NCBI GenBank assembly: GCA_015179125.1
Contig: WHVA01000343.1
Location: 1 to 64,000, forward strand
Direction: 5' to 3'
Source: Gautieria morchelliformis
Lineage: Eukaryota; Basidiomycota; Agaricomycetes; Gomphales; Gomphaceae
Length of the DNA stretch: 64,000 nucleotides
Shown: positions 34,664-45,404 of the stretch, one piece after another
Position numbering within the stretch: the first letter of the stretch is position 1
Layout of the letters: every line of letters starts with the position of its first letter
The notes under the pieces: generated by a model
The model's database searches: none
Told to the model about the DNA's origin: nothing
What the model saw: only the letters and a program-made list of their open reading frames with translations
Made by a program: the position numbers and the translations under genes

Positions 34664-35733
34664 GTGCTCTATGCGGCGGCCAAAGGAACAGACTGGGTCC
34701 TGCAGTTCAAACGGCTGGCGAAGCCCACAAAGGGAATGTCGTACCGCAATATGAGGAAATTATATCTTAGCATTGCCATCCCAAAGATGTTCTACATGGC
34801 AGATCTATGGTACACGCCAGTGCGAAGGAATGGCAAGGCCAACAAAGCTCGAAGCACAGTTGGATTTGCAACAAAACTCACTAGAGTCCAACAAGCGGCA
34901 GCTATATACATAACAGGGGCCCTGCGTTCTACCCCTACTGATCTGCTAGATGTACATGCTGACCTGCTACCAATTCAATTCGTGCTTGACAAGCACACAT
35001 ACAACGCTACACTGCGAATGCTGGCCCTACCGCCCACACACCCACTTCATGTGACATGCGCATGGCGTCACAATGAACGGAATGGCACCACTCCCCATTG
35101 CACGAGCTACTGCAGGCACATGAATTGACAGCGGTGTCGGTGGAGACGGTGCATGCAATAAGGCACAAGCCGACATGGGAACCACCAGTAACCATAGAAG
35201 TAGCGGAGAATGAAAAGGAAGCGATCACTCACGACAAAACCAACACGTCTACTGTTCAAATATACGCAGATGATTTGGGGCACGATGGAGATATAGGTGC
35301 AGCGGCCGGGCTTTACATCAATGGCACTCAAAGGGAGGCCATGCAATACCACCTCGGCACAGACCAAACTCACACGGTGTATGAGGCGGAAGTCGTTGGA
35401 ATGATCCTAGCCGCCACCATGCTGCGGCAACACAGATTCCTGGACAGGGTAACCATCGCCATAGACAATCAAGCAGCTATCAAGGTGCTAAACAGCCACA
35501 AGAGCGGCCCAGGTCAGCATCTCATTGATTACTTCCTAAAGCAGATGTCCCGCATAGCAGAGCAACATCAAGGAGTACCTTTCAAAGTACGATGGGTACC
35601 AGGACACAAAGGAATTGAGGGGAACGAAAAGGCCGACAAATTGGCCAAAGAAGCAGCGAAAGGACAAAGCAGCTCACTGAAGACCTCCCTAGAAAACTGC
35701 ATAAACCACTCCCTAGCAGCAAGTCCACCCTAA
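34664..35733 (+). pseudogene. LINE 2 ORF2, C-terminal linker and RNase H
   Basis: The linker (AAKGTDWVLQFKRLAKPTKGMSYRNMRKLYLSIAIPKM) and RNase H (IYADDLGHDGDIGAAAG, YEAEVVG, AIDNQAA, WVPGHKGIEGNEKADKLA) are in two overlapping frames that shift near 35,100. The first RNase H motif, normally YTDGS, reads YADDL. The frame ends at 35,733 shortly after RNase H. Confidence 0.8.
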
Positions 35734-36046
35734 AGATGATGCACAACAAGCACATCAAGCGCACGGAGAAACACCTCTTCACCAAGTCCCCAAGATATCA
35801 GCATTTCCACGCATGTGCCTAGGAGGAATACATCCCTGCACACTTTTTGAAACATATACTTACAATACAGCGCTTAATTTCTCTAGGGGTGGTAGTCCGG
35901 ATTGGGACCCCCCTGCCTTCAGGCTCATGCTTATGATTCTTGACCATGGGCACTCGCTAGTTACATGACCTGTAGTATCCTACATGAGCATGCGTCTCAA
36001 TGGATAAAAATGGATTTAAAAAAAAAATAAAAAAAACAGTCAGACA

Positions 36047-36600
36047 CCGAGTGTTGGAAACATGTACAACCTAACCTGTTGTAAATTACATGTACAACCT
36101 GCTGTAAAATACATGCATGTTCAACTCAGACGCCCATTCCTATGCCTCCACATTGGCCGGTTCACCTGAACCAAGGTACAAATATTAAATTATTTCCGGA
36201 GTTGTGCTGCAGCATTGTTTAATATTCTTTGAGTCTTGTAAACGACAGGTTCTGATAGATTGAAGTGTTAGCAATAACACCAAAGTCTTGAAGGGTTCCA
36301 AAACACAAGGAGCGTGCAGGGTCATCTCAACGTGTCACATCCCTTGATTGGGTCACATGCACATGTGGTGCGTGATCTGTGGGCTCAGTCTCGGTGTGTT
36401 ATACAAGGACTATTGGGATGTTCTCAACTCCTGTAGCACATGGTAAATAATTCTGTAGTAATGGAGTGATCAGAATGATCGTGTCAAGTGAGGTTTGAGT
36501 TGGGGTGTTAGCTCAGCAATCGCGGTGATTGGTTGAGGTGGATGTGTGCATGGTAGAGAGGTAGTGTTTGACTTTGACATGTGTTAGATATCATTCTGAT
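36047..36600. other. AT-rich stretch, no gene seen
   Basis: Contains a repeated motif 'acatgtacaacct' (36,059 and 36,088), otherwise featureless. It may belong to the decayed Gypsy element to its right, but I cannot show this. Confidence 0.35.
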
Positions 36601-37060
36601 GCAGAATATAGTGTGCTCAATTGTTTTATAACAAGAATATCATCCAGATATACCACCACACAAACAACCAGAAGTTTGCCAAAAATCTCATTCATGAATC
36701 TTTGAAAAGCAGCAGGCCCGTTAGTGAGACCAAATGCATAACCAACCATTCAAGTGAGCCAGAGTGATTCCTGAAGGTGGTTTTCCATTCATCACCCTCA
36801 GCAACTCATATGGGGTGGTAAGCATGACAAAGGTCAATCCTGGTATAAATGCGATGGTTCTTTGGAGCATCAAGTAAGTCAGCAATCCATGGCAATGGAT
36901 ACCGACCTTTTTTTGAGATCTTCTTAAACCTTGGAAGTTGACACATAGGCAAAGTGTGTCACCTTTTTACAGACAAACAATACTGGTGCACCATGAGGTC
37001 AGCATGAAGGTCAGAGGAAAGTGAAGTTTAGGTGCTCATCGATGAACTCTTGTGGAGTGC
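36600..37060 (-). mobile_element. Ty3/Gypsy reverse transcriptase fossil
   Basis: Reverse-complemented, the region spells a heavily decayed Gypsy reverse transcriptase: a DLLDAPKNHRIYTRIDL-like block (for DLLD-L--A-IFTKIDL), then the EWLVMPFGLTNAPAAFQ-type region and a VVVYLDDI-like block. It is old and broken many times. It probably belongs to the same decayed element as the AT-rich surroundings. The solo LTR at 37,243 may be nested in it. Confidence 0.7.
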
Positions 37061-37242
37061 TTTGAGCTCAGAGGCTGAGAGGGAGTAAATAGTGGGAAAG
37101 GTTAAGAGATATCACAGTTAGATTTTGATAGGAGTAAGATTCAGACCTCCAAGTTGAAACAAAATCGAGCAAGAGGTCAAGAATAGAGAAATCGAGTATA
37201 TGCAGAGTATATGTATTCTTGAACAATAACTACATATATGTG

Positions 37243-37783
37243 TGTTACGATACGATCCTTCGTAAGGTTGACCGAGCTCGGGGGTGAAACCTGAGATAAG
37301 GTCCGAGGTTACAGAGTGAGGTTCTGATAGGGAGGTCGGAGAGGGACTTGGCTTCAGCTTATGTGCTGCACCGACCCTACACACGAGTCCCAATTTCGGA
37401 GGTAAGCGAATAAGAGGTGAGGTTTGGCTTAAGAGGCGAAGGCTTAGAAACTAACTAAGGATCAAGAGGTACGACAGTTGATTTTCAGACTGAGGAGTAG
37501 GAATGCATACAAGGGGGTTTATATACGAGCAAGGGTACGAGTCAGGGGCAAGCATATTCGGGGGAAGGTCAGGGCGAGGTAATATACAAATGATGCGTGA
37601 TGGAGCGGGATCATTAACTAAGGGGATTAGGGCATGAGATGAAGGTCGGATATGGGCTCTAGCTCTAGCTCGGGCTCAGGCGCAGGATTAGAATCACAAG
37701 TACTTGGGAATGAGTATCACAAGGCTCGGGCTCGGAAAAAGGGTTATACCGGTAAGTAACTTGCCAAAGGCCGGGTCCTTACA
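37243..37783 (-). mobile_element. Solo LTR (541 bp), Gypsy-type
   Basis: TGTTACG…CTTACA ends and a perfect 5-bp target-site duplication ATGTG at 37,238–37,242 and 37,784–37,788. A TATA-like box (gtatataaacc on the minus strand, near 37,520) suggests minus orientation. No internal region is present, so the element left by LTR–LTR recombination. Element ends and duplication are sharp, so it is younger than the fossil beside it. Confidence 0.85.
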
Positions 37784-37789
37784 ATGTGT

Positions 37790-38299
37790 CACAAAACACC
37801 AGATAACTTCAAGTTCTAATTGACTGGGGAATTGTACCATACATTGCTGACTATTTATCTAGTTAGGACTCTAGTTGCTATGGGTGTAGCTGCTCCAGAT
37901 CATGTGTGATTTAGGGTCCAGTGGTATAGGTGCCAGATGGTAAGGTAACTCAATATCTGATCAGTCATATGATGGAAAATGTATTTGGAGTGTGTGATTC
38001 AATATCAGATGGGCATTATGTGAGTGGAAATGGAAAGAAAGAAAAGTTCTATATATGATGGACTAGCCATCATATAGCTCCTTGGATATGGGTCAATGAG
38101 GCTTGGCTGTCCATTATAGATTAGGGACTTGTCCATAGCTTGTTTGGTCAGTGATTAGATGGAGGATGTGTATGTTTGTGGGCAGGTGAGTGCATATATG
38201 CAGTTGAATGGTACATATATGCAGTTCATGGAGAGGATAGGAGGGATTTGGTGATTGTGAAACTAGTTGAAAGGTATTTTATAACACAAGATAATAGAC
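37790..38299. other. AT-rich stretch, no gene seen
   Basis: Probably old transposon-derived sequence continuing from the Gypsy fossil. There is no readable protein domain in any frame. It contains repeated 'atatatgcagtt' near 38,197 and 38,218. Confidence 0.35.
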
Positions 38300-38690
38300 A
38301 CCCAAAAACCAACCTTGACACCACTCTCATGCCATTTGCAGTTACCTTGGGCAGTATTAATTACTTGCCCTGTATGTGTTAGCTAGTTCAGCTGTCATTG
38401 GAACTTGCTTAGTACCTCACACTTACGTTTTATCTCAGCCCTCTGTATAAAAGTCCCTAAGTTTTCTGCTCCATCTTCCATCATCTGACTCTGCCTCCCA
38501 CTCCCAACGTCTGACTTCACACATTGACTTCAACTTTGATACATCAAATATTTGTCAACATCAGTTCTGACTCTTCTGACTCTCCCAACTTCCAAAAGAC
38601 TTAGGACCAGTAGTTGATTAGGGGTGCAACACATACATGGAATGCTTAGTCTTTTTGAGTCTTGACACTGGGTTTCATGATATGTAACAA
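38300..38690 (+). mobile_element. Diverged LTR remnant related to the solo LTR at 42,385
   Basis: Parallels 42,660–43,081: 'attacttgccctgtatg' against 'agttacttaccccgtatg', 'acttgcttagtac' against 'atttgcttagtat', a TATA box (ctgtataaaag), 'gattaggggtgcaac' against 'cattgggggcgcaac', and an end 'atatgtaaca' against 'atacgtaaca'. No duplication was found at its ends, so the left boundary is uncertain. Two LTRs of one family therefore flank or sit in the NLR-like gene region. Confidence 0.65.
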
Positions 38691-38799
38691 TAGATCAGGA
38701 TACAGGTACTGAAACAAAGTCAATATATCATGACACATTAAACCTAGCTCATTGAGTGTTCTGGGCTGCTGCTGACTAGGACCTCTTACTTAACTCCAT

Positions 38800-40862
38800 G
38801 ACTTGAACCTCCAGCTCTTCAGCATCCTTCCAATGGCCCTGATTCTGATGGATTGAGGCAAGGCTGCCCATGGTGGTCAGGGTGTCAGGATGCGCCTCAC
38901 CAAGGAACCTCTTCCTTGCCTCCATGACGTGAACCTCCAGCTCTTCAGCACCCTTCCAACGGCACTGAGTTGAATAGGTTGAGCCAAGGTTGCTCATGGC
39001 AGTCAGGGTGTTAGGATGCTCCTTGCCAAAGACCCTCTTCATGGCCTCCATCACTTGAACACCCAGCTCCTCAGCATCCTTCCATCGACCCTGATTTTGA
39101 TAGGTTGAGGCAAGGTTGCACATGACCCTCAAGGTGTCAGGATGGTCCTCACCCAGGACCCTCTTCCTTGCCTCCATGACATGAACCTCCAGCTCTTCAG
39201 CATCCTTCCACCGGCCCTGAGTCCAATAGATTGAGGCGAGGATGCCCATGGCACTCAGGGTGTCAGGATGCTCCTCACCAAGGACCCTCTTCCTTGTCTC
39301 TATCACTTGAATCTCTAGCTCTTCAGCATCTTTCCACCACCCCTGAGTCAAATAGGTTGAGGAAATGTTGTTCATGACTGTCAGGGTGTTAGGATGCTCC
39401 ACATCAAGGACCCTCTTCATTGCCTCCATGACTTGAACCCCCAGCTCTTCAGCATCCTTCCACTGGCCCTGATTCTGATAAGTTCAGGCAAGGTTGCCTA
39501 TGGCACTCAGGGTGTCAGGATGCTCTTCACCAAGGAGCCTCTTCCATGCCTCAATGACTTGAATCTCTAGCTCTTCAGCATCTTTCCACCGCCCCTTCTT
39601 CGAATAGGTTGAGGCAAAGTTGGCTATGGCGATCAGGGTGTCGGGATGCTCCTCACCATGAACCCTCTTCCTTGCCCCCATGACTTGAATCCCCAGCTCT
39701 TCAGCATCCTTCCACTGGCCCTTCTTCAAATAGGTTAAAGCAAGGTTTCCCTTGGTGATCAGGGTGTCAGGATGCTCCTCACCAAGGACCCTCTTCCTTG
39801 CCTCAATGACTTGAATCCCCAGCTCTTCAGCATCCTTCCACCAGCCTTGATTCAAATAGGTTAAGGCAAGGTTTCCCATTGCAAGCAGGGTGCTAGGATG
39901 CTCCTCACCAAAGACCCTATTCCTTGCCTCCACTACTTGAACCTCCATCTCTTCAGCATCCTTCCACTGGCCCAGATACTGATAGGTTAAGGCAAGGTTT
40001 CCCATGGTGATCAGGGTATCAGGATGCTCCTTGCCCAGGATCCTCTTCTTTGCCTCCATGACTTGATTCACCAGCTCTTTACCATCCTTCCACTGGCTTT
40101 GAACCAGATAGGTTAAGGCGAGGTTTCCCATGGTGATCAGGGTGTCAGGATGCTCCTCACCAAGGACCCTCTTCCTTGTCCCTAGGACTTGAACCCCCAG
40201 CTCTTCAGCATCCTTCCACCGACCCTGATTATTATAGGTTGAGGCAAGGTCGCCCATGGTGATCAGGGTGTCAGGATGCTCCTCACCAAGGACCCTCTTC
40301 CTTGCCCCCATCACTTGAACCCCCAGTTCTTCAGCATCCTTCCACCGGCCCTGATTCTTATAGGTTAAGGCAAGGTTTCCCATGGTGATCAGGGTGTCAG
40401 GATGCTCCTCACCAAGGACCCTCTTCCTTGTCCCTAGGACTTGAACCTCCAGCTCTTCAGCATCCTTCCACTGGCCTTGATTCAGATAGGTTGAGGCAAG
40501 GTTGCTCATGGTTTGCAGGGTGTCAGGATGCTCCTCACCAAGGACCCTCTTCCTTGTCTCTATCACTTGAATCCCTAGCTCTTCAGCATCCTTCCACGGG
40601 CCCTGATCTCTATAGGTTAAGGCAAGGTTTCCCATGGTGATCAGGGTGTCAGGATGCTCCTCACCAAGGACCCTCTTCCTTGCCTCAATGACTTGAGCCC
40701 CCAGCTCTTCAGCTTCCTTCCACTGGCCCTGATTCTGATAGGTTGAGGCAAGGTCACCCATTGCCCTCAGGGTGTCAGGATGCTCCTCACCATGGACCTT
40801 CTTCCTTGTCTCCATAACCTTAACCTCCAGCTCTTGGGCATCCTTCCATCGCCCTGCTTTAT
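38800..40862 (-). repeat. Tandem array of 17 TPR-coding 126-bp repeats
   Basis: Each 42-residue unit follows G-WKDAEELEVQVMEARKRVLGEEHPDTL–MGNLA-TY-NQ. Eleven units precede the stop at 39,484 and six follow in the same frame. Neighbouring units are very similar in DNA as well as protein, pointing to recent expansion or gene conversion. The variable residues cluster around -EEL-VQVME- and the helix-turn positions. Confidence 0.9.
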
Positions 40863-42384
40863 TGAACACTTTTGCAAATCTTTCTGCTATGTTTGAATCT
40901 GTAGCTCTTGTATGTAGCTCATTGATATGAGACAGAAGAGATCTCCTAAAAGCATAATCCTCTGTACTATTTTCATTTGGGATAGAAAGTGCTAGTATTT
41001 GCATCGCACACCCTTGCTTATTCTCCCGCTCTTCCACCTCTAGGTTACCTCCAGCCCAGGCATGTACTAGTGGATGAAGGAGTAATGTGCTGTCTTCTTC
41101 ATCAGTACTCATTAACGAGTATGAAGATAATTCATTAATGATCTCCTGAAATTGATAGTTGTTCCAGCCACCATCTGTGGTTTGAAAGTTATGCAGAAAT
41201 TGTCTTGCATCATCAAACGATCCATCCAGATCTGCCAGAGAAGCCTTTTGAAAGATGTTTTTGGAAATCCCCCTATAATGCAAAAATGCACACAGGTGTA
41301 GCAGGCTTGCTGCAATAGGACTTAGCTTTTTAAAGCTAATTTGCCATGTTGTATATACTGCCCATGGATAATCATAGGCCATTTGTACTGACTGCTTCCT
41401 CATCAGTTGAGCTTGATTCTTCTGGAAAATCTTCATGTATTCATTTAGACTGCATCCCTTTGAGATATAGGCACCTGCTTGTACAATTGCCAGGGGAAGA
41501 TAGCCAAGCTCTTTGACAATTAAAGATGCCAAGCTAACATTCTTTGCAGAATCTTTGACTGCAGAGGATACAAGGAGCAAATGAATAGCTTCCTTAGCAT
41601 CCATACTTGATAAATGACAGTTGGAGCTGGGTGCATGCACACGACACTCCACATTGCGACTTGTCAGAATGGTATTTCCATGCTTGCATAGTGGGAAGTA
41701 CGTTCCAAGGGCTTATGTTAGGGTCATCAGCATTGTCCATGAAGAGCAACCACCCTTGGTGTTGTCTAGAAAGCCAGAGGAGAGCATCTTTGGCCATCTC
41801 ACCAATACCTTCTTCCCGAGCAATATCTTCAAGGCCAGACTCAATAGTGGTCACACTACTTGCATCAACATAATAGACTCTCCAAAAACTACACATAACA
41901 CAAGTTAGTCCAAACATAACAGCCCCAGGTAAACTGCCCCACCATTGATAACATTTTTCAATGAATCTCAATGCAATCTGTGTTTTTCCAGCCCCACCAA
42001 GCCCATACAAGACAAAGATGTGCTGCTCCTCCTGGTCTGGGAAGAAATATCTCTCAAGTTGCAAAAGGATATCTTCTCTTCCAGTAAATCTCCTCGTTGG
42101 TGGAGGACAAGCCTTACGGAAAGCTCCACATTTACCTGAGAGCTGGCCAATAGTGCCTGCACCTACAGTGTCTACCAAAAAACATATGTCATCAGCTGTG
42201 AGGCCTTGCAAGTTGTACGCACTGAGGTGTGCAACAGCTATCACTTCCCGGTGCTCCCTGAGAGCAATGACAGCAGCCACCACCATCTCATCTACTTTTC
42301 CCCGCTGAAGATGGTGCAATGTGTGTCATAACCTCAGGCAACCTTTCCCACTGTGCCAATGTTACACTCTGCAATCCTTGCTCC

Positions 42385-43081
42385 TGTTACGACTGTTCCG
42401 ATCAATCATCTCCGCCACCTCCGCATATCCTCCACGCCACCTCCACGTCACCTCCGACTCTATTTCGACATCCGCAACATCCGCAACATCTGCAACCCTC
42501 CTCCCTTGTTCTTTCAGCACCCCTGGCCACCTCCAGATACCGGCCCCCGTAGTCGACCCTGAGCACAGCAAGATACCATTTCCGTAGTTCCGTTTCTTCC
42601 AATGCCTATTGTACTTACCCGCCTTGTTCTTTGCCATTGTACTTACCCTACCCTGCACCCCCCTTGTCAACCATTGTTCCGTATTAGTTACTTACCCCGT
42701 ATGTCTATCCGATTCCAGCACTCTCCGGAATTTGCTTAGTATCATACCATTGCTTGTTGTTCTGCACTTTGTATAAAAACCCCCTCATGTATGTCTGTTA
42801 TTCTGCAATCAGATAATCGCCTTCGATACTTGATTTCCTTTGCTCCATCTCCTGTTCTTAGCACAGCGAGTCTAGCAAGATCTCAGTCTCTCTCCGCCTT
42901 CCGTCTTCCGCCTTCCACCTCAGTTCCGACTGAAGTTCCGACCAAAACTTTGGTTCAGTACTTTCTGACTTCCGACTCATTTCCGAAATACCTAGGACAA
43001 TAGTTCATTGGGGGCGCAACCCACAAGTTGAAGCCGCTGTCCTTTCCAGTTCCGACTTAGCGGAAATCTCGATACGTAACA
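42385..43081 (+). mobile_element. Solo LTR (697 bp), Gypsy-type, inside the patatin–NB-ARC gene
   Basis: Ends TGTTACG…CGTAACA, with a perfect 5-bp target-site duplication GCTCC at 42,380–42,384 and 43,082–43,086. A TATA box in plus orientation (ttgtataaaaac) lies near 42,770. No internal coding region. Crisp ends suggest a recent insertion followed by LTR–LTR recombination. Host coding sequence resumes in register on both sides of the duplication. Confidence 0.9.
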
Positions 43082-44444
43082 GCTCCACATTGAAATGGAA
43101 ATAAACATTTGGTGCAGATCTGAAACGCTGCTCAATTTCCTCTGCTGTCGTCTCACATTCTGTGGTGATCTTCTTCAATGCCTCAACTACACCTAATGGT
43201 ATGACATCGTTACGCAGACTAGGTGCCGGCAGGCCAGCAGTGGTGACATGTCTAGTGCCAATACTGATGATGCAAGCAATATGTTGGTGTGGAAATATGT
43301 GTTCTGCTTCGTTGAGGATTTGCTTGATAGGATTGTTGCAACCAAGACCGCCATCGACGAAGGATTCCCGCATAAGTGGAATGCCGATGAAAATCGGTTT
43401 GAAAAAGGTAGGAGCGGCAGACGTGGCACGAGCTGCCTCCCATATAGCGCAGTCGAATGGTTGATGTTTGTTTACGGTGTACGTACGAAAGAGGCGGGTT
43501 GTGCTCATATTACTTGCGGGCATCGCGCAGACGAAACTGGGCTACAGTCAGCCATGTAACCAAGTCAAGAAAGAGCGGCGACGTGAACATACGTTTTGCA
43601 CACTTCGCTGCTTGGCCTTGGATCGAGCATGCGTGCGTTAGGGTCGCCAGTCGATTCCTGGATGATCGCCTTGATAGCCTTTTCTAAATTGCTAGCTTTG
43701 AACATTCCGTCCTTCCAAAACGGTTTCTTCTCCGAGAAGACTTGTGAGGCGAATGTGCCATAGGCTTGGATCGCTTTATCTACGGGCAGGCGAAGGCGGC
43801 CCAGCATGAGTGCTATGAGTCTGCATGGAACTTATTAGCGAGCGACGGCGATCGAGAAGAAAGTAACTTACCCGCCTGTACTCGTACCGCAGATTAAGTC
43901 GAAATATTCACAAGGAAGCGGGGCGGTGGGTCGCCCCTCTTCACGCTGGATTCTTTGCATGATTTCTTGTAGTATGATGAGTTCGGACAAGCCACGGATT
44001 CCGCCGCCATCTGCTGAGGGAGTCAGAAGGTGTCATATGACAAGCATCAAAACATTACCGAGTGAAAGCAACCTGAGCCCGGCACCTCGACGATGCTGAT
44101 CGGTTTGCGTCGTGTCGATGCCCGATCTCGCTGCAGCAAGAGCAGAAGTAGACAGCGACACGACCTAGTCATGAAGATTCGTCAGATAGTCAGTCCGGTT
44201 GATTCTTTAGCCTCCTGGAATAAACCTTCCTTACCTTCGAGGGTACCAAGGACGGTTCTACGATCGGCGGCGTTTCGCCATGCCTGGATGAAGGGGAAGC
44301 TTTGGCAATCTGCTGGTTATGGTCCATGGAGGAGTTAGAGGTCAGGGTGGTCTGCGAGAAAGAAGGAGGCCGTGCCAGGCAACTGCGGTGGGAACGTGGG
44401 AATAAGAAGGCACGACCTGCGAGCCTACCAAAACTAGTAGGCAT

Positions 44445-45404
44445 TTTAGTTCATGTCTAGGTAGTGAGAGATGTAAGTAACTGACAATAAATGAATAGAA
44501 GGGATGACAACGTTGAAATTTGAACTCTCCAAATACGCTGAGCTTCGGCGATTGAGGATTCTCGCACGCGCGGCTGGCAGAAATAAATTAATATATACTA
44601 TACCGGTACTAGTATATCCTCCCATCTACACAACATTGCTGTAACTGAAAAACCAAATCACTCTACATACTCCCCTCCCTCACCCAAATCACCTCTGCAG
44701 ATGGATTATGGTGGACAACCCTAATGTGGGTGTTGGGGATAAGATATGCAATAGACTTCCTCATCGACCGGGGACCCATGCGACAGCACGCTCTACTCAG
44801 TAGGTAGTTCAAAAGCGCACCCTCTAGTATAGTGGTATGTCAGCAGATTCCCGCATATAAACATGGTTCAATTCTTGAGAGAGAAGAAAGAATGCGATTC
44901 CACGACTCGTGCTACGTTGGACAAGGTATATAATCACATGTTTTAGGCGAAGAAAAGAAGGCGAATTTAGGTGGAGAGAACAGCGAGAACTGCGGGGGGT
45001 AATACCGATCTATATGGGCAAGAACGGAGGGGATGGTGTACAAGGAAATGTGGGGTGTATTTGTGAGCCTGGGTACGCCAGCTCAGATCCAGAGTGTATG
45101 CCGAGCGACCGCGAATGAACGTAGCTAGCCTATGAACAATGTAAACAGGAGTATGTGCAATTTTTTGTCCTTCCAATCCATCCAATCCGATCCATCCGAT
45201 CCGATAATCCAGGGCGAAAGAATGAAAAGAGTGAGTGAGGGAGAACAGGACAGAAGGAGTGCAAATGCTCGGGGAGACAGGATCCCCAGAACGATCTCAA
45301 CAGGTAATACTACAACAAAAGTAAACCGGCGTGAACCTGATCCCCTGCAACATGAGTCGTTTGAACCGGGCCTGCGCGCCCTTCCCATCACAGTACCGTC
45401 CGGG
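44445..45404. other. Intergenic region between the NLR-like gene and the Ser/Pro-rich gene
   Basis: Upstream flank of the minus-strand NLR-like gene (AT-rich near 44,585–44,620) and 3' flank of the Ser/Pro-rich gene. Apart from the tRNA-like relic at 44,815 and a short CCGAT/CCAAT-type repeat at about 45,174–45,207, I see nothing in it. Confidence 0.4.
44815..44876 (+). pseudogene. tRNA-Gly(CCC)-like relic
   Basis: Starts gcgcacc, has an A-box-like D arm (tagtatagtgg), then gcaga ttcccgc, which would be a 5' anticodon stem and a loop with anticodon CCC. A B-box-like ggttcaattct follows. The 3' anticodon stem (expected tctgc) and a 3' acceptor strand (expected ggtgcgc) are absent, so it cannot fold as a full tRNA. 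Intron interruption is less likely because the acceptor strand is missing too. Confidence 0.35.

Larger units (their letters stand above)
30749..36035 (+). mobile_element. LINE 2, same family as LINE 1, 5'-truncated and decayed
   Basis: 5.3-kb plus-strand element with the target-site duplication ACAGTCAGACA at 30,738–30,748 and 36,036–36,046 and an A-rich tail at about 36,017–36,035. The 5' end lies inside ORF1: the first readable residues ISYHSLATALLHLAEAQ match ORF1 of LINE 1 after about residue 75. Domains follow as in LINE 1. It is clearly older: at least three in-frame TGA codons and several frameshifts. The C-terminal zinc knuckle after RNase H is missing, replaced by about 300 nt of non-coding sequence before the tail. 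Confidence 0.92.
38776..44444 (-). pseudogene. Patatin–NB-ARC–TPR receptor-like (NLR-type) gene, interrupted by a solo LTR
   Basis: Exons: 44,444–44,235, 44,164–44,059, 44,010–43,873, 43,820–43,593, 43,536–41,943 (holding the LTR) and 41,888–38,776. The patatin-like phospholipase domain shows LDGGGIRG, the nucleophile motif GTSTGG and FVDGGLGCNNP. NB-ARC follows with P-loop GLGGAGKT and Walker B LLFMDNADD, then 17 kinesin-light-chain-type TPRs. This tripartite plan is known for fungal NLRs, thought to act in non-self recognition. Damage: the 697-bp solo LTR cuts the frame after the patatin domain (…FNVE|QGLQ); a likely one-base insertion lies near 41,709–41,711; and TGA at 39,484–39,486 cuts off the last six TPRs. 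The 5' start may instead be the Met at 44,327. Confidence 0.85.

Noticed and set aside
37118-37393. 91-codon minus-strand frame
   Set aside because: Most of it lies within the solo LTR at 37,243–37,783 and it crosses its boundary.
39000-40862. Regular 126-bp direct repeats that could be taken for a CRISPR-like or satellite array
   Set aside because: The repeats are contiguous and encode TPR units in one frame; there are no spacers.
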